The notes under the pieces were generated by a model, which saw only the letters and a list, made by a program, of their open reading frames with translations, had not been told where the DNA came from and made no database searches. Shown here piece by piece: positions 13,022-22,777 of a stretch of 64,000 nucleotides of DNA (position 1 is its first letter; the number at the start of each line of letters is the position of its first letter). This stretch comes from Magnetospirillum sp. XM-1 (GTDB lineage: Bacteria; Pseudomonadota; Alphaproteobacteria; Rhodospirillales; Magnetospirillaceae). A program made the position numbers and the translations under genes. Where the stretch lies: positions 1 through 64,000 of the forward strand of contig NZ_LN997848.1 in NCBI RefSeq assembly GCF_001511835.1. Reading direction: 5' to 3'.

Positions 13022-14560
13022 TCAGCTTGGCTTGGATGCTATGGGCTGATCAGCAATGCCGAGGCGGCTAGCTTCGATCGTCGATTCGATTGTCGCCGCG
13101 ATGAGGCGCTGGGTGTCTTCCCAGGCTGATCGGAACGGATCGACATCCTTCATCAGCGACGTAATTTCGTTAATGTCCTTATTCGCGCGCATGAGAACGG
13201 AAAGCGTTGCCTGCACTGCCTGAGCGAGGGTGTCTTCGTCCACCCAGTCTGGAACGATCTTTTCGGCTGAGCCACCCATGTCTGAGTGAAGGGTCTCGAT
13301 TGGCAGTGACGCCCCCACGAGCACAATGCAATTAAAGAATCCCTGCCTCAGGCCTAGTGGTAGACTTTCGGCGAAACTTGCGAACGCGGGATGTTCGATA
13401 TTTGGACGATAGCGAATTTGCCCATCGGCCTGAATCCGGTGCCACATCGGTAGTCGATCTTGATCGACCAGCTTTTGGCCACGTCTGCTGTAGGTGCGTT
13501 TGGACCCAGCCAAAATGCGTTCGATTACCTTCTTCAGCCGGTCCCGAACGACAGGCGGCAACTGCGCCGAGGATTTCTTGACGTCGATCTTCCAGTCAGC
13601 GTCCATGCTGTTGGATATATCGATCCTGACACGGGACAGCTTTGTTATCTCGGATTGACGGCAAAGGCCAAACCAAGTGCCGTGAAGAATTAAGCGCTTA
13701 CCTCGATAGAGATAGAAGCCCTGGGATTTCAGGTGGCCTTCCGGGCCGCCGATGTCCTCCCACTCCGCCTTGCTCATTTGTTTGTGGTGCGGAAGGGTGA
13801 AGCTCTGGATTTCCACAACGCCCCTGTCTAGGGGCAGCATTTCTTCGGGGTCCGGGATGTGGGCTAGATTCTTTCGGGCAAAAGGATCTAGCGGCCGCAG
13901 CAGCCGTCCGTTCATGAAGATGCGAAGCGGTTTGGAATCCTCCATGAACCGATGGAATACGAGGCGAAGGTGTCGTTCAGTTTCCGCGATCCTTTGGTTG
14001 ATCACCTCGGCACGCTTGGCGGCATTATAAGAGTAGCCGCCGGTCAGTCGGTCGAGTTTGTCCCAGAGAACAAGCGTGCCTTTGGGGCCCAATTTGTCGA
14101 CGCAGCATATGCTATCGAAACTGTCGGGCAATTCGACGGCCCACTCGTTGCGTTCGGCGACGTCATCGAGATCCCAAATAGCTGCGCTCGTCAGCCCCGA
14201 TTTTCTTGAAACGACCGTCAGTCGGCGGCATTGGGAAAAGCTTGCGCTCTTCAGCCCCAATCCGAACCGCCCGAGATCCGGTTCATCGCGCGTGAGCAAC
14301 GGATTCCGGCTGCCGGGCCGCATGGCGGAGACGAGTTCTTCCTCCGTCATGCCCCCACCATCGTCGATGATTGCGATGTACGGCTCGCCTGAGTAGGCCT
14401 CGGTGACGATCTCTATCTGATGGGCGCCAGCGGTGATTGAGTTATCAATGATGTCGGAAATTGCGGTTTCGAGGGAATACCCTATGTCTCTGAGCCCCTC
14501 AATCAATGCTGCAGCGTGAGGAGTGGCGTCTGCTCGTCTTGAAACAACAACTGTCGGCAT
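13022..14560 (-). CDS. MORC/MutL-type GHKL (HSP90-like) ATPase of a defence island
   Basis: The 512-residue product has the Bergerat ATP-binding fold. The SDIIDNSITAGA helix (about 35-46) carries the Mg-binding Asn, then come IIDDGGGM and GRFGLGLKSASFSQC, matching the N, G1 and G2 boxes of MutL/MORC ATPases. The C-terminal half is not recognised. Prokaryotic MORC-type ATPases of this kind occur with Z1, AIPR and methyltransferase genes in restriction-modification-like clusters, as here. It is divergent from the Z1 gene across a 256-base gap. A start at 14581 would add seven residues; 14560 is chosen because a GGGGGG run precedes it and the conserved region starts MPTVVVSRRADATPHA. Confidence 0.85.
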   Translation of the reverse strand: MPTVVVSRRADATPHAAALIEGLRDIGYSLETAISDIIDNSITAGAHQIEIVTEAYSGEPYIAIIDDGGGMTEEELVSAMRPGSRNPLLTRDEPDLGRFGLGLKSASFSQCRRLTVVSRKSGLTSAAIWDLDDVAERNEWAVELPDSFDSICCVDKLGPKGTLVLWDKLDRLTGGYSYNAAKRAEVINQRIAETERHLRLVFHRFMEDSKPLRIFMNGRLLRPLDPFARKNLAHIPDPEEMLPLDRGVVEIQSFTLPHHKQMSKAEWEDIGGPEGHLKSQGFYLYRGKRLILHGTWFGLCRQSEITKLSRVRIDISNSMDADWKIDVKKSSAQLPPVVRDRLKKVIERILAGSKRTYSRRGQKLVDQDRLPMWHRIQADGQIRYRPNIEHPAFASFAESLPLGLRQGFFNCIVLVGASLPIETLHSDMGGSAEKIVPDWVDEDTLAQAVQATLSVLMRANKDINEITSLMKDVDPFRSAWEDTQRLIAATIESTIEASRLGIADQPIASKPS

Positions 14561-14816
14561 GCAGCCCCCCAGTGCAACCATCCCGATCTACTCTGGCGCG
14601 AACAGATGAATCTTACAAGGGTAGTAATGAGGGCGGGGGCGCAATGGGGTTAGGTTTTGGCGCCCTGGGTGTCCGCTTTTGGCATGGATGCGGAATAGGC
14701 TTCTACTGGCTCAACAATCGGTTTTTTTCCATGTTATAGGAGACATCTCTCCTGCCGAGACAGACTCCAATTGTTGCGCTACGCTAGACCAAATGGACAA
14801 AGAAGAGGGATGACAA

Positions 14817-17552
14817 GTGAACCCGATCCTAAGCAGCCTCGAAGGCATGACGTCCATTTACATGGCCTCGCAGAAAGGGCCCCACACGGCTCAGTCCATC
14901 CGGGACATTATTGCCCAGTTGCGTGTCACGCCGATGTTTTTGGGGCGAGTGGAAGATGAAGAGGCAGAGGAACTGGCTCGCCTTATAGAAGAAAAATATG
15001 GCATCAGCATGGGCCTGGGTGCAATCGTCGATGCGCAAGACTTCCGCCCTTGGCTGCATGACGCCAGGATTAATGGTGAGATTGGCGACTTTTACTGGAG
15101 TCGCTACAGAAAGCTTTTGAACCTCAAGGGCCTGCCGAAATCGGTAATCGACGCCACGGATGAGGTGACGGATCGGGTGCTTGACCGTCTTGGCGACCCG
15201 CGCAACATGAGCCCCTGGAGCCGCCGCGGCATGGTCGTGGGCTTCGTCCAGAGCGGGAAAACCGCGAACTACACCGGGCTGATCTGCAAGGCAGCAGATG
15301 CAGGCTATCGCCTAGTTGTAGTAATAGCGGGCATCCACAATAACCTGCGCAACCAGACGCAGGCCCGGATCGATGAGGGGGTCATCGGCCGTGACACCGG
15401 GCGGCTCGCCCATTCCAACAAGTCACAGCGCCAGAAGCTTATTGGGGTTGGACAGTTCGACCAGCGGGAATTCCCTGTTTCCCTCACCAATACGCTGCGC
15501 GACTTCAATAAGGCGACAGCCACGACAAACACCAGCCAGATCGGGCAGTACAATGTTCCCGTCGTGCTCGTAATCAAGAAGAACTCGAGCACACTAAAGA
15601 ACCTGCTGGAATGGCTGAAGGAGCATTCCGTTAATCAGGGAACCCAGATGGTCAGTCAGCCGATGCTTTTGATCGACGACGAGGCCGATAATGCGTCCAT
15701 CAACACAGCTTATGCTCGCAACGAAGTCACACGTATCAATGGACAGATCCGCGAATTGCTCTCGCTGTTCCACCGCAGTTGTTATGTCGGCTACACGGCC
15801 ACCCCCTTCGCTAATATCTTCATCGACCCGGATACGGATGACGAGGCGCTGAAGCAGGACTTGTTCCCCCGTCATTTCATCATCGGCCTCGATGCGCCAT
15901 CGAACTATTTCGGCGCGCAGAAGGTGTTCCTTGACGCACGCGACCGGCATGTCCGGCTGATTGACGACAACGAGGATGTCCTGCCGATGAAGCACAAGAT
16001 TGACCATCCGGTCGATGTGCTGCCGGATAGCTTGGTGCGTGCCGTCCGGGCCTTCATCGTCGCCCGAGCAATCCGCAATACTCGGGGTCAGCAGGCGTCG
16101 CACGCATCGATGCTGGTCAACGCCTCGCGCTTCACGGACGTCCAAGGACGACTGCGCTCCAGTTTGGCCGATGTCGTCGGTCGCATCCGCGACGCGGTTG
16201 CAGTCGATGGCGCTAAGGGAGCAAGCGCCCTGCGGAACCCGGAGATCGCTGCCCTGCACAAGGTCTGGGAGGAGGAATATGCGGATGCTGAAGGCTTACA
16301 CTGGCCGCAGGTGCAAGCGCGACTGCACGAGGCCCTGACTGCCACCCGCGTGTGTGAGGTTAACGCGTCAAAGCGGTCTCAGGCGCTCGACTATGAGCAA
16401 GGCGGCGAACATGGCGTGACGGTCATTGCCGTCGGTGGCTTTTCCCTCTCACGCGGGCTCACTCTCGAGGGGCTGACAGTCAGCTACTTTCTGCGAAATT
16501 CCATGATGTATGACACACTCATGCAGATGGGACGCTGGTTCGGTTATCGGCCAGGCTATGAGGATCTATGCAGGGTATGGATCCCCGCAGATGGAGTTGG
16601 CTGGTATACCCACATCCATCAGGCGATGGATGACCTCCAGGCCCAGCTGAAGCGCATGGAGCTGGCCAAGGCCACACCGGAGCAATTCGGCCTAGCCGTT
16701 CGCAGCCACCCGGAATCGCTGATCGTAACAGCCCGAAACAAGATGGGTACCGGCCGCGAGTTCCCGGTGAAAGTCGGTTTAGCAGGCAAATTGGTCGAAA
16801 CGACTCGCATCCGCATGGATCGCGATCAACTGGATCGTAACCGGAAGGCAGGGCAGGATCTGGCGGCAACCCTCATGGCAAGCGGTCAGGCTGCGGAGCA
16901 TCCCTCCAGAGGCACCCTCTTTACCGCTGTATCCGTGGAACTTATCCGCAATTTCCTGCGGGTGTTTCGCGCCGATGCTGCCGATCCGCTGACCGATCCG
17001 CGCCTGATGAGAGACTACATCGATGCCCGCGCCGATGGGGAGCTTAAAGAGTGGGATGTCCTGTTTGCCAGCGCCCAGAAGGCAGATGCAATTGAAGATA
17101 AATTGGCCGGTTTTAAGATGCGAGCCTTCGGCAGATCGGTTGGAGAGACTGATCTCTCTCAGGGAGTGCTTGCGATCAGCGGCACCAGCAGAAGGGTTGG
17201 CTCGCCCGGTGACGAGCGTGTGGGCCTGACCCCGGAACAGATTGAGGCGGCGATCACGGCCTTTCGTGAAGAGCGGGTTCGTGATGGAAAGGCTGTTCCG
17301 GAGACCCTTCCTCCGCGCATCTTCTGTGAAATTCCGGGCCGCCGCCCACTGATCATCCTTCGGTTCGTGGACCCAGAGATTCCAGATAATTTGAAAGCCA
17401 AATTGCCGGGAACTGTCCTTGCTTGGAGCATCTGCTTCCCGCCGTCCGACGTTCTGGGCGGGACAGTCGAATACGTCGTGAACACGATCCGCATGCGCGA
17501 AATGTTCGGCGAGGAGGAAATCGAGGAGGAGGCGCTTGGTGATACGGAATGA
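14817..17552 (+). CDS. Z1-domain superfamily 2 helicase-like ATPase
   Basis: This 911-residue protein has SF2 helicase motifs: Walker A GFVQSGKT (about 142-149), a DEAD-like Walker B LLIDDEADNAS (about 284), GYTATPFAN (about 323) and the motif VI-like QMGRWFGYRPGYEDL (about 569). These are hallmarks of the Z1 domain family, which Iyer, Abhiman and Aravind (2008, from memory) linked to SF2 helicases in MORC-containing restriction-modification-like operons. It starts at GTG 14817 with AGGGA seven bases before. It is the first gene of a three-gene plus-strand operon and likely supplies DNA translocation or remodelling. Confidence 0.88.
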   Translation: MNPILSSLEGMTSIYMASQKGPHTAQSIRDIIAQLRVTPMFLGRVEDEEAEELARLIEEKYGISMGLGAIVDAQDFRPWLHDARINGEIGDFYWSRYRKLLNLKGLPKSVIDATDEVTDRVLDRLGDPRNMSPWSRRGMVVGFVQSGKTANYTGLICKAADAGYRLVVVIAGIHNNLRNQTQARIDEGVIGRDTGRLAHSNKSQRQKLIGVGQFDQREFPVSLTNTLRDFNKATATTNTSQIGQYNVPVVLVIKKNSSTLKNLLEWLKEHSVNQGTQMVSQPMLLIDDEADNASINTAYARNEVTRINGQIRELLSLFHRSCYVGYTATPFANIFIDPDTDDEALKQDLFPRHFIIGLDAPSNYFGAQKVFLDARDRHVRLIDDNEDVLPMKHKIDHPVDVLPDSLVRAVRAFIVARAIRNTRGQQASHASMLVNASRFTDVQGRLRSSLADVVGRIRDAVAVDGAKGASALRNPEIAALHKVWEEEYADAEGLHWPQVQARLHEALTATRVCEVNASKRSQALDYEQGGEHGVTVIAVGGFSLSRGLTLEGLTVSYFLRNSMMYDTLMQMGRWFGYRPGYEDLCRVWIPADGVGWYTHIHQAMDDLQAQLKRMELAKATPEQFGLAVRSHPESLIVTARNKMGTGREFPVKVGLAGKLVETTRIRMDRDQLDRNRKAGQDLAATLMASGQAAEHPSRGTLFTAVSVELIRNFLRVFRADAADPLTDPRLMRDYIDARADGELKEWDVLFASAQKADAIEDKLAGFKMRAFGRSVGETDLSQGVLAISGTSRRVGSPGDERVGLTPEQIEAAITAFREERVRDGKAVPETLPPRIFCEIPGRRPLIILRFVDPEIPDNLKAKLPGTVLAWSICFPPSDVLGGTVEYVVNTIRMREMFGEEEIEEEALGDTE

Positions 17553-18513
17553 CACGCCATGGTCCGGCCTCGAAGCTGGAAAGGTGGATACACGGCGGGT
17601 TTCGGCATCTGCACGGTGGAATTGGTTCTGGGCGGTGATGCCGCGCGCCGATGTTGCTCTGGTTTTGCAGCTGGGCGCTCTGCCGCAACCGACGCCTGAC
17701 CTGCCCAAGCTCCGCAACCTCGAAATCCGGTTCCAGACCCTGCCGGGTGGACCGATCCTCTACATTCGGCTGAAGGACAATGCGCAGCTTGAGCTGTTTG
17801 AAACCCTCTGCCGCGATGTGATGGCGGCAGGAGAACTTGCCGAAACCGAGGGAGATGCCTTGGAGCGCGCCATTGGACGCACCTTCCGGTGGCATTACCT
17901 GCTGCGCGGCGGGAAGCTGGAAGTCCTATCGGAGGAGGCCCAGAAGGGCCTGATCGGCGAAATTGACGTTCTAAAGCTGCTGATCGCTACCATCGGTGCG
18001 AAACCAGCCCTGACGGCGTGGACCGGGCCTTCCGGAGCCCCGAAAGATTTCGAGCTTAAGGCCGGTTGCATCGAGGTCAAGGCCAGACGCGGGGCGTCAC
18101 AGCCCTTCGTGAAGATCACGAACGAATTCCAGCTGGCAGATGTGCCCGATCGCCGTCTTTGGCTCGCGGTCTTGGCCGTCGACAAGGTGCAATCGCCCCA
18201 TGGCAAGACACTGACTGACTATGTGTCCGAGGTCACCGAGCTGCTGGAAAGGACGGATCCGTCGGCCATCATGGACTGGGACCTGCATTTAGCTGACGGT
18301 GGTTACGACGTCTTGCACGATTACTCGGCGTGGCGATGGATCGTCTCAGCCCCTGACTTTTATGCTGTTCCCGAGGGGTTCCCGCGGATCGCGGCCCCTG
18401 TGCCCCTCGGCGTATCTGTGGTGTCCTATGCCCTTGCATTATCTGCATGCACCCCATTCCGGGCCGACTGGGGCGATGTGCTGGGGAATCTGATCGATGA
18501 GGTCCAAACATGA
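17539..18513 (+). CDS. PD-(D/E)XK nuclease family protein (DUF4420 type)
   Basis: The 324-residue product has the DUF4420 pattern: a conserved GLIGEIDVLKLL helix (about 138) followed by KDFELKAGCIEVKARRG (about 169-184), where D, E and K form a PD-(D/E)XK nuclease centre. It is the likely DNA-cutting component of the island. The gene overlaps the end of the Z1 gene. GTG 17539 is chosen over TTG 17536 because GAGGAGGAGG lies six bases upstream of it. Its stop overlaps the AIPR ATG (ATGA at 18510), so the three proteins are probably made in fixed ratio. Confidence 0.8.
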   Translation: MIRNDTPWSGLEAGKVDTRRVSASARWNWFWAVMPRADVALVLQLGALPQPTPDLPKLRNLEIRFQTLPGGPILYIRLKDNAQLELFETLCRDVMAAGELAETEGDALERAIGRTFRWHYLLRGGKLEVLSEEAQKGLIGEIDVLKLLIATIGAKPALTAWTGPSGAPKDFELKAGCIEVKARRGASQPFVKITNEFQLADVPDRRLWLAVLAVDKVQSPHGKTLTDYVSEVTELLERTDPSAIMDWDLHLADGGYDVLHDYSAWRWIVSAPDFYAVPEGFPRIAAPVPLGVSVVSYALALSACTPFRADWGDVLGNLIDEVQT

Positions 18514-20579
18514 GCGAACTCGACGAGTATCACCATAACCTAATGGCCGACATCCGCCGCGAGGCGGATACCAGTGGCATTTTCCCGGTCGAAGCATTCT
18601 TTGACAGGATGGCCGAACGGTTGACCGAGGCAGGTGAGCTCGAGGTTGCCGATCGCGCCTACTATCAGAGCGGCGAGGGTGCCCAGAAACTGCGGATCGA
18701 TGGCTATGCTGGCGACCCGCGGGACAGTGAAGGTGTGCTTGGGCTGATCGTTTGCGACTTTGTGGACAGCGACAAGGTCCAGACCTTCGGTAAAGGGGAC
18801 ATCCCTCCGATCCTCAACCCATTGATTCGGTTTCTGAAGAGGGCGAAATTCGAGGAATTTCGTGACTCGCTGAACGAGGTGAATCCCGCCTTCCAAATCT
18901 CGGACCTTATAATCACGACTTGGCCCCGTGTCACGAAGGTCAAATTGATTCTTATGTCCAACCGTCGCTATATCGGCCGCGACGACACGGTAAAGTTGGC
19001 AGATACCGGTGAAGTGCCGATTACTTGGTCCGTATGGGATTTGACCCGCTTTGAGCGGTTTGACAGATCAGGGCAAGCCCGCGAGGACATGGTCATTGAC
19101 TTTGCCCATGACTTCGGCGGCCCTCTTCCAGCCCTTAAGGCCTCGCAGTCAGGGGCGGCCCTCGAAAGCTACTTACTAATCGTGCCAGGCGAGCAACTGG
19201 CAGCCATTTACGACAAGTGGGGAGCTCGACTTCTCGAAGCCAATGTGCGCTCGTTCCTTCAGGCGCGGGCCAAGACGAACAAGGGGATCCAGAAGACTAT
19301 CAAGGATGAGCCAGAGCTTTTCTTTCCCTACAATAATGGATTGTCCGCCACGGCCGATGCAGTGTCCTGCATCAAGACGGATAGCGGTCTTGCAATTGCT
19401 TCGGTCAGCAACCTCCAGATTGTGAATGGCGCACAGACGACAGGCTCTATCCACGGCGCAATCAAATTCGCAAAGGACAGTCTTCCAAAAGTATTCGTCC
19501 AGATGAAGCTAGCAATTGTCCCCATCGATCGGTCAGAGGACATCGTTCCAAGGATTTCGGAATTCGCCAATACTCAAAATAAGGTGAATGCTGCCGACTT
19601 TTTCTCGAACCACCCGTTCCACATTCGGATGGAGCAATTCTCGCGCGAAGTGATCTTCACCGCGCGGGAGGGCGAACGACACGATACAAAGTGGTTCTAT
19701 GAACGGTCTCGGGGGCAGTTCATCAATGCGCGGGCCCGCCTGACGATTGCCCAGCAGAAAAAATTCGATCTTGAGTTCCCGAAGGCACAGCTCTTCAGCA
19801 AGACTGACCTAGCGAAGTTCGAATTCTCGGCCGTCGGGCAGCCGCACATCGTCTCGCGTGGCGCCCAGAAGAACTTCGCTGAGTTCGCTAAGGACATCGG
19901 CGAATCTTGGTCGAAGAACGATGCCAGATATGATGAGCTTTGGTATAAGAGACTGATATCTAAAGCGATCGTCTTTCGATGGCTGGAGACGGAGGTGCCG
20001 AAGCAGTCGTGGTATGAAGGCGGTTACCGTGCAAACATCGTCACCTATGCCATGGCAAAGGTTTTTAACGATGCTAATGGCGAAAAGCTGGTGCTTGACC
20101 TCGATGTGATCTGGCGGCGGCAGTCCGCCCCTGAGGCACTCCAGCGAGCCCTGCTCCTTGCTGCGGCGGAAGCCCACAACGTCATCACTCATCCTCCGGC
20201 GGGTGTTCGTAACATGTCCGAATGGGCCAAGCAGCAGGCGTGTTGGAACGGAATGAAGGGGCGCTCGCTGAAGTATGACGATGATTTCGATACCTGCCTG
20301 ACGCCTGTCGGCACCGCACGGACTGCGGAGCGCGAAGAAAAGGCTAAAAAGGCAATGACCGACGGCATCAATGCCCAGTCTGAAGTTGTTAAGCTGGGAG
20401 CGGATTATTGGAAGGAGGTCCTTGTGTGGGGGCGCAAGAAAAAGTGCCTTAGCCCGAAGGACCAACAGATTTTAGAAAGTTGTACGGCGATGCCACGTCG
20501 GCTGCCCACTGATCTACAATCGCGTCACGCCCTCGATGCGCTTTTACGCATGCGGGATCAAGGTTTCGAAAAAGAATAG
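18510..20579 (+). CDS. AIPR (abortive infection phage resistance) family protein
   Basis: The 689-residue protein carries the AIPR signature LLEANVRSFLQ followed by NKGIQKTIKDEPELFFPYNNGLS (spanning about 245-278) and the following NLQIVNGAQTTGSIH segment. AIPR proteins are found in phage-resistance and restriction-modification operons, and their biochemical activity is poorly defined. It is translationally coupled to the upstream nuclease. Its last 22 bases overlap the end of the methyltransferase gene on the other strand, an unusual tail-to-tail arrangement. Confidence 0.87.
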   Translation: MSELDEYHHNLMADIRREADTSGIFPVEAFFDRMAERLTEAGELEVADRAYYQSGEGAQKLRIDGYAGDPRDSEGVLGLIVCDFVDSDKVQTFGKGDIPPILNPLIRFLKRAKFEEFRDSLNEVNPAFQISDLIITTWPRVTKVKLILMSNRRYIGRDDTVKLADTGEVPITWSVWDLTRFERFDRSGQAREDMVIDFAHDFGGPLPALKASQSGAALESYLLIVPGEQLAAIYDKWGARLLEANVRSFLQARAKTNKGIQKTIKDEPELFFPYNNGLSATADAVSCIKTDSGLAIASVSNLQIVNGAQTTGSIHGAIKFAKDSLPKVFVQMKLAIVPIDRSEDIVPRISEFANTQNKVNAADFFSNHPFHIRMEQFSREVIFTAREGERHDTKWFYERSRGQFINARARLTIAQQKKFDLEFPKAQLFSKTDLAKFEFSAVGQPHIVSRGAQKNFAEFAKDIGESWSKNDARYDELWYKRLISKAIVFRWLETEVPKQSWYEGGYRANIVTYAMAKVFNDANGEKLVLDLDVIWRRQSAPEALQRALLLAAAEAHNVITHPPAGVRNMSEWAKQQACWNGMKGRSLKYDDDFDTCLTPVGTARTAEREEKAKKAMTDGINAQSEVVKLGADYWKEVLVWGRKKKCLSPKDQQILESCTAMPRRLPTDLQSRHALDALLRMRDQGFEKE

Positions 20580-22081
20580 GCTCGTAGGAGGTTCAATAGG
20601 TGCGATGCAACGCTGTACCCCAACAGCGGAGGCACAGCGTTTCCAATCTGACGATAAGCAGCGTTCATTGCACCAACGAACCGGAAAGAATCAGGGAACG
20701 ACTGCAAACGGGCCGCCTCTCGAACTGAAATTGCACGCCCTTGCCTGGAGTCCCAATGAATGTGGGAATACGTATCCCTTGACAGATGGGCCGTCAGTGT
20801 TTTTGCGGGCAATTTGGGGTCGAGCTTTCCCCACTTGTTTTTAAATTTTTCCTGATCATAGGGGGGGACGAACTGGCTGCGAAGAGAAATGTATTCACAG
20901 CTATTGCGCCTTGGGGGCGAATCCATTTTGGACAGGCGCCTCAGGAAAATTGCTTCTGCAACTTCGAGCGCATGAGGATAGTCGCCGCCATGCTTCATGT
21001 TTGCAAAAGTTTCAAAATCACGCGGTGTTAAGCGCACTAAATGGCCGTCGCAGGACGCAATTGATTTTGGAAGTCCTTTCCAGTCACGCATGGTGAGCGC
21101 AAAATCGTCCAGTGCAACGTAGGTAGAGTATGGGATCCTTTCCGACATCTTCCGCCGACGCATCAATGCGGGGTCAGTGCGGTGTTCTGTGATGACTGGG
21201 AGATCCGCCAGCGCCCGCCTGGAGGTCACGAATGGCTTGAGCGGCCCCTGTCCAGCAGGTGCGGGGACAAAATACTCGCTGTGATCCGGCACTTTTGCCA
21301 GAGCTGTAGCCCTTAGGTACTTATATCCATTAGGGATAGTAGAGTGATGCGTCGGAAGCGGGAAGGACGGCTCAATGCCCAGAGATCTGTGGATCGCGAC
21401 GAGGAAGAACCTTTCCCTGAATTGGGGAACACCGTAAGAGGCCGCATTCAAGAGAGTATATCGTGGGATGTAGCCGATTTGTTTCAGCGTCTCACAGATC
21501 TCCTCAGGGACGTTTCGTCCTCCGAAATTCAGAATATCCGGCACGTTCTCCATCACCAGAGCGACTGGCAGCAGTTCGCGAACGTAGTCTAGGTATCTGA
21601 GGTACAGATTGCTGCGCGGGTCGAGCAGAAAAGCTTCAGGATGCTCGGCTACTTGGCGCAGCTTCGCGCGCCCAATCCGGGCAAACGCTTGGCAGGGAGG
21701 GCCGCCAATCAGGATGTCAGCGAACTCATTTGAGCCTGTCCCCTTGCGTCCCAAATGAGCCGGAAGGTAATGCGGGGCTAGCTTGGTAATGTCTGCAGCT
21801 AATTGCAAGAGCTCGTCCCTATTCGAAGGAACCTCAACTCCGTGAAAATTGAAGGCGTGGCTCGCTGCCGCTTCAGGATCGATGTCCAGTCCTGCGACTA
21901 TTTCACATCCTGCACGGAGGAAGCCAAGTGAGAAGCCCCCGCAGCCGCTAAATATGTCAATCACGCGCGGCGAAGTGCCGCGGCGGATCCCAAATATCTT
22001 GGCTCGGATCACGTCCTCGGTTTGCGGTGCAATGTCCCATACCTCCCCGGGCTCCACGGCGGCCTTGGCGGCAACACTCAT
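20558..22081 (-). CDS. DNA (cytosine-5) methyltransferase of the defence island
   Basis: The 507-residue protein has the C5-methyltransferase motif order: motif I DIFSGCGGFSLG (42-53), motif IV GGPPCQAF with catalytic Cys130, motif VI MENVP (about 176), and motif X RQIGNAVPP near the C-terminus. The target-recognition region lies between about 290 and 440, and the target sequence cannot be read from it. It is convergent with AIPR and coupled by ATGA to the downstream reading of vsr on the same strand (vsr is transcribed first). It probably marks host DNA as self. Confidence 0.92.
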   Translation of the reverse strand: MSVAAKAAVEPGEVWDIAPQTEDVIRAKIFGIRRGTSPRVIDIFSGCGGFSLGFLRAGCEIVAGLDIDPEAAASHAFNFHGVEVPSNRDELLQLAADITKLAPHYLPAHLGRKGTGSNEFADILIGGPPCQAFARIGRAKLRQVAEHPEAFLLDPRSNLYLRYLDYVRELLPVALVMENVPDILNFGGRNVPEEICETLKQIGYIPRYTLLNAASYGVPQFRERFFLVAIHRSLGIEPSFPLPTHHSTIPNGYKYLRATALAKVPDHSEYFVPAPAGQGPLKPFVTSRRALADLPVITEHRTDPALMRRRKMSERIPYSTYVALDDFALTMRDWKGLPKSIASCDGHLVRLTPRDFETFANMKHGGDYPHALEVAEAIFLRRLSKMDSPPRRNSCEYISLRSQFVPPYDQEKFKNKWGKLDPKLPAKTLTAHLSRDTYSHIHWDSRQGRAISVREAARLQSFPDSFRFVGAMNAAYRQIGNAVPPLLGYSVASHLLNLLRAYSFSKP

Positions 22082-22494
22082 TTTTCAATAAACTCCATGA
22101 CCATAGCCTCAAGCAACTTGATGTCTCTTCGCGTCTGACATTCCCAGATTATAAGTACTGTCCACCCAAGGTCCTCGAGGGCGTTGACCGCGTCAAGATC
22201 ACGCTGCCGATTAAGATCAAATTTTTCCTGCCAAAATTCCGCCCTCGTCGAGGGCTTATAGGCAAGCCGACAGCCATCGTGGCGATGCCAAAAGCAGCCG
22301 TGCACGAATATCACCTTGCGTCGCCCCGGAAACACGAGGTCCGGCCGTCCAGGAAGGTTTCGACCATGAAGTCTGTAACGAAAACCAAGTCCCCACACCA
22401 ACCTTCTCACCACGAGTTCAGGCTTGGTATTCTTTCCCTTGATCGCCGCCATGATGGAACTGCGTTTCTGTGGCGAGAAGACATCAACCAACAC
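22078..22494 (-). CDS. vsr: Very-short-patch-repair (Vsr) family endonuclease
   Basis: The 138-residue product has the Vsr pattern: a FSPQKRSSIMAAIKGKNTKPE start, PGRPDLVFPGRRKVIFVHGCFWH with the catalytic Asp and zinc-binding His/Cys residues, and a WTVLIIWECQ strand. Vsr nicks T:G mismatches produced by deamination of 5-methylcytosine, so it fits beside a C5-methyltransferase. It starts at GTG 22494 with AGAGG before it. Its stop overlaps the methyltransferase ATG, so the two are co-translated. Confidence 0.9.
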   Translation of the reverse strand: MLVDVFSPQKRSSIMAAIKGKNTKPELVVRRLVWGLGFRYRLHGRNLPGRPDLVFPGRRKVIFVHGCFWHRHDGCRLAYKPSTRAEFWQEKFDLNRQRDLDAVNALEDLGWTVLIIWECQTRRDIKLLEAMVMEFIEK

Positions 22495-22751
22495 AGACCT
22501 CTTGACGGTTGTTAAAAAAGTTCTTCACTGCGTTCATGCTCACCTAGGGACGTGAGCTTATGCCGTCGACCAACGCGATCCTCCACCTAGGCTTCTGTTC
22601 CGCAGAGCCCCGCGGTGGTGCCAAGGTACGCCAAAGTATCTTCCCAAACTGAAACTCCTTCGTCCCTGATTGACTCGGATTGAGGAAGACCCGTTGTGCT
22701 GGGCAGAAATCTGGGGTCATTGACTCTGCCCGGAACCCCGTCGAGCAAAAG
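22495..22751. other. Gene-poor stretch between vsr and the IS3 element
   Basis: No convincing gene is seen in this 257-base stretch. A minus-strand frame of about 77 codons (22544-22777) runs into the insertion sequence and looks incidental. The last four bases (AAAG, 22748-22751) are the left copy of the IS target duplication. Confidence 0.5.
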
Positions 22752-22777
22752 TGACCTTCCCCCTTGATTCGGCCCAC

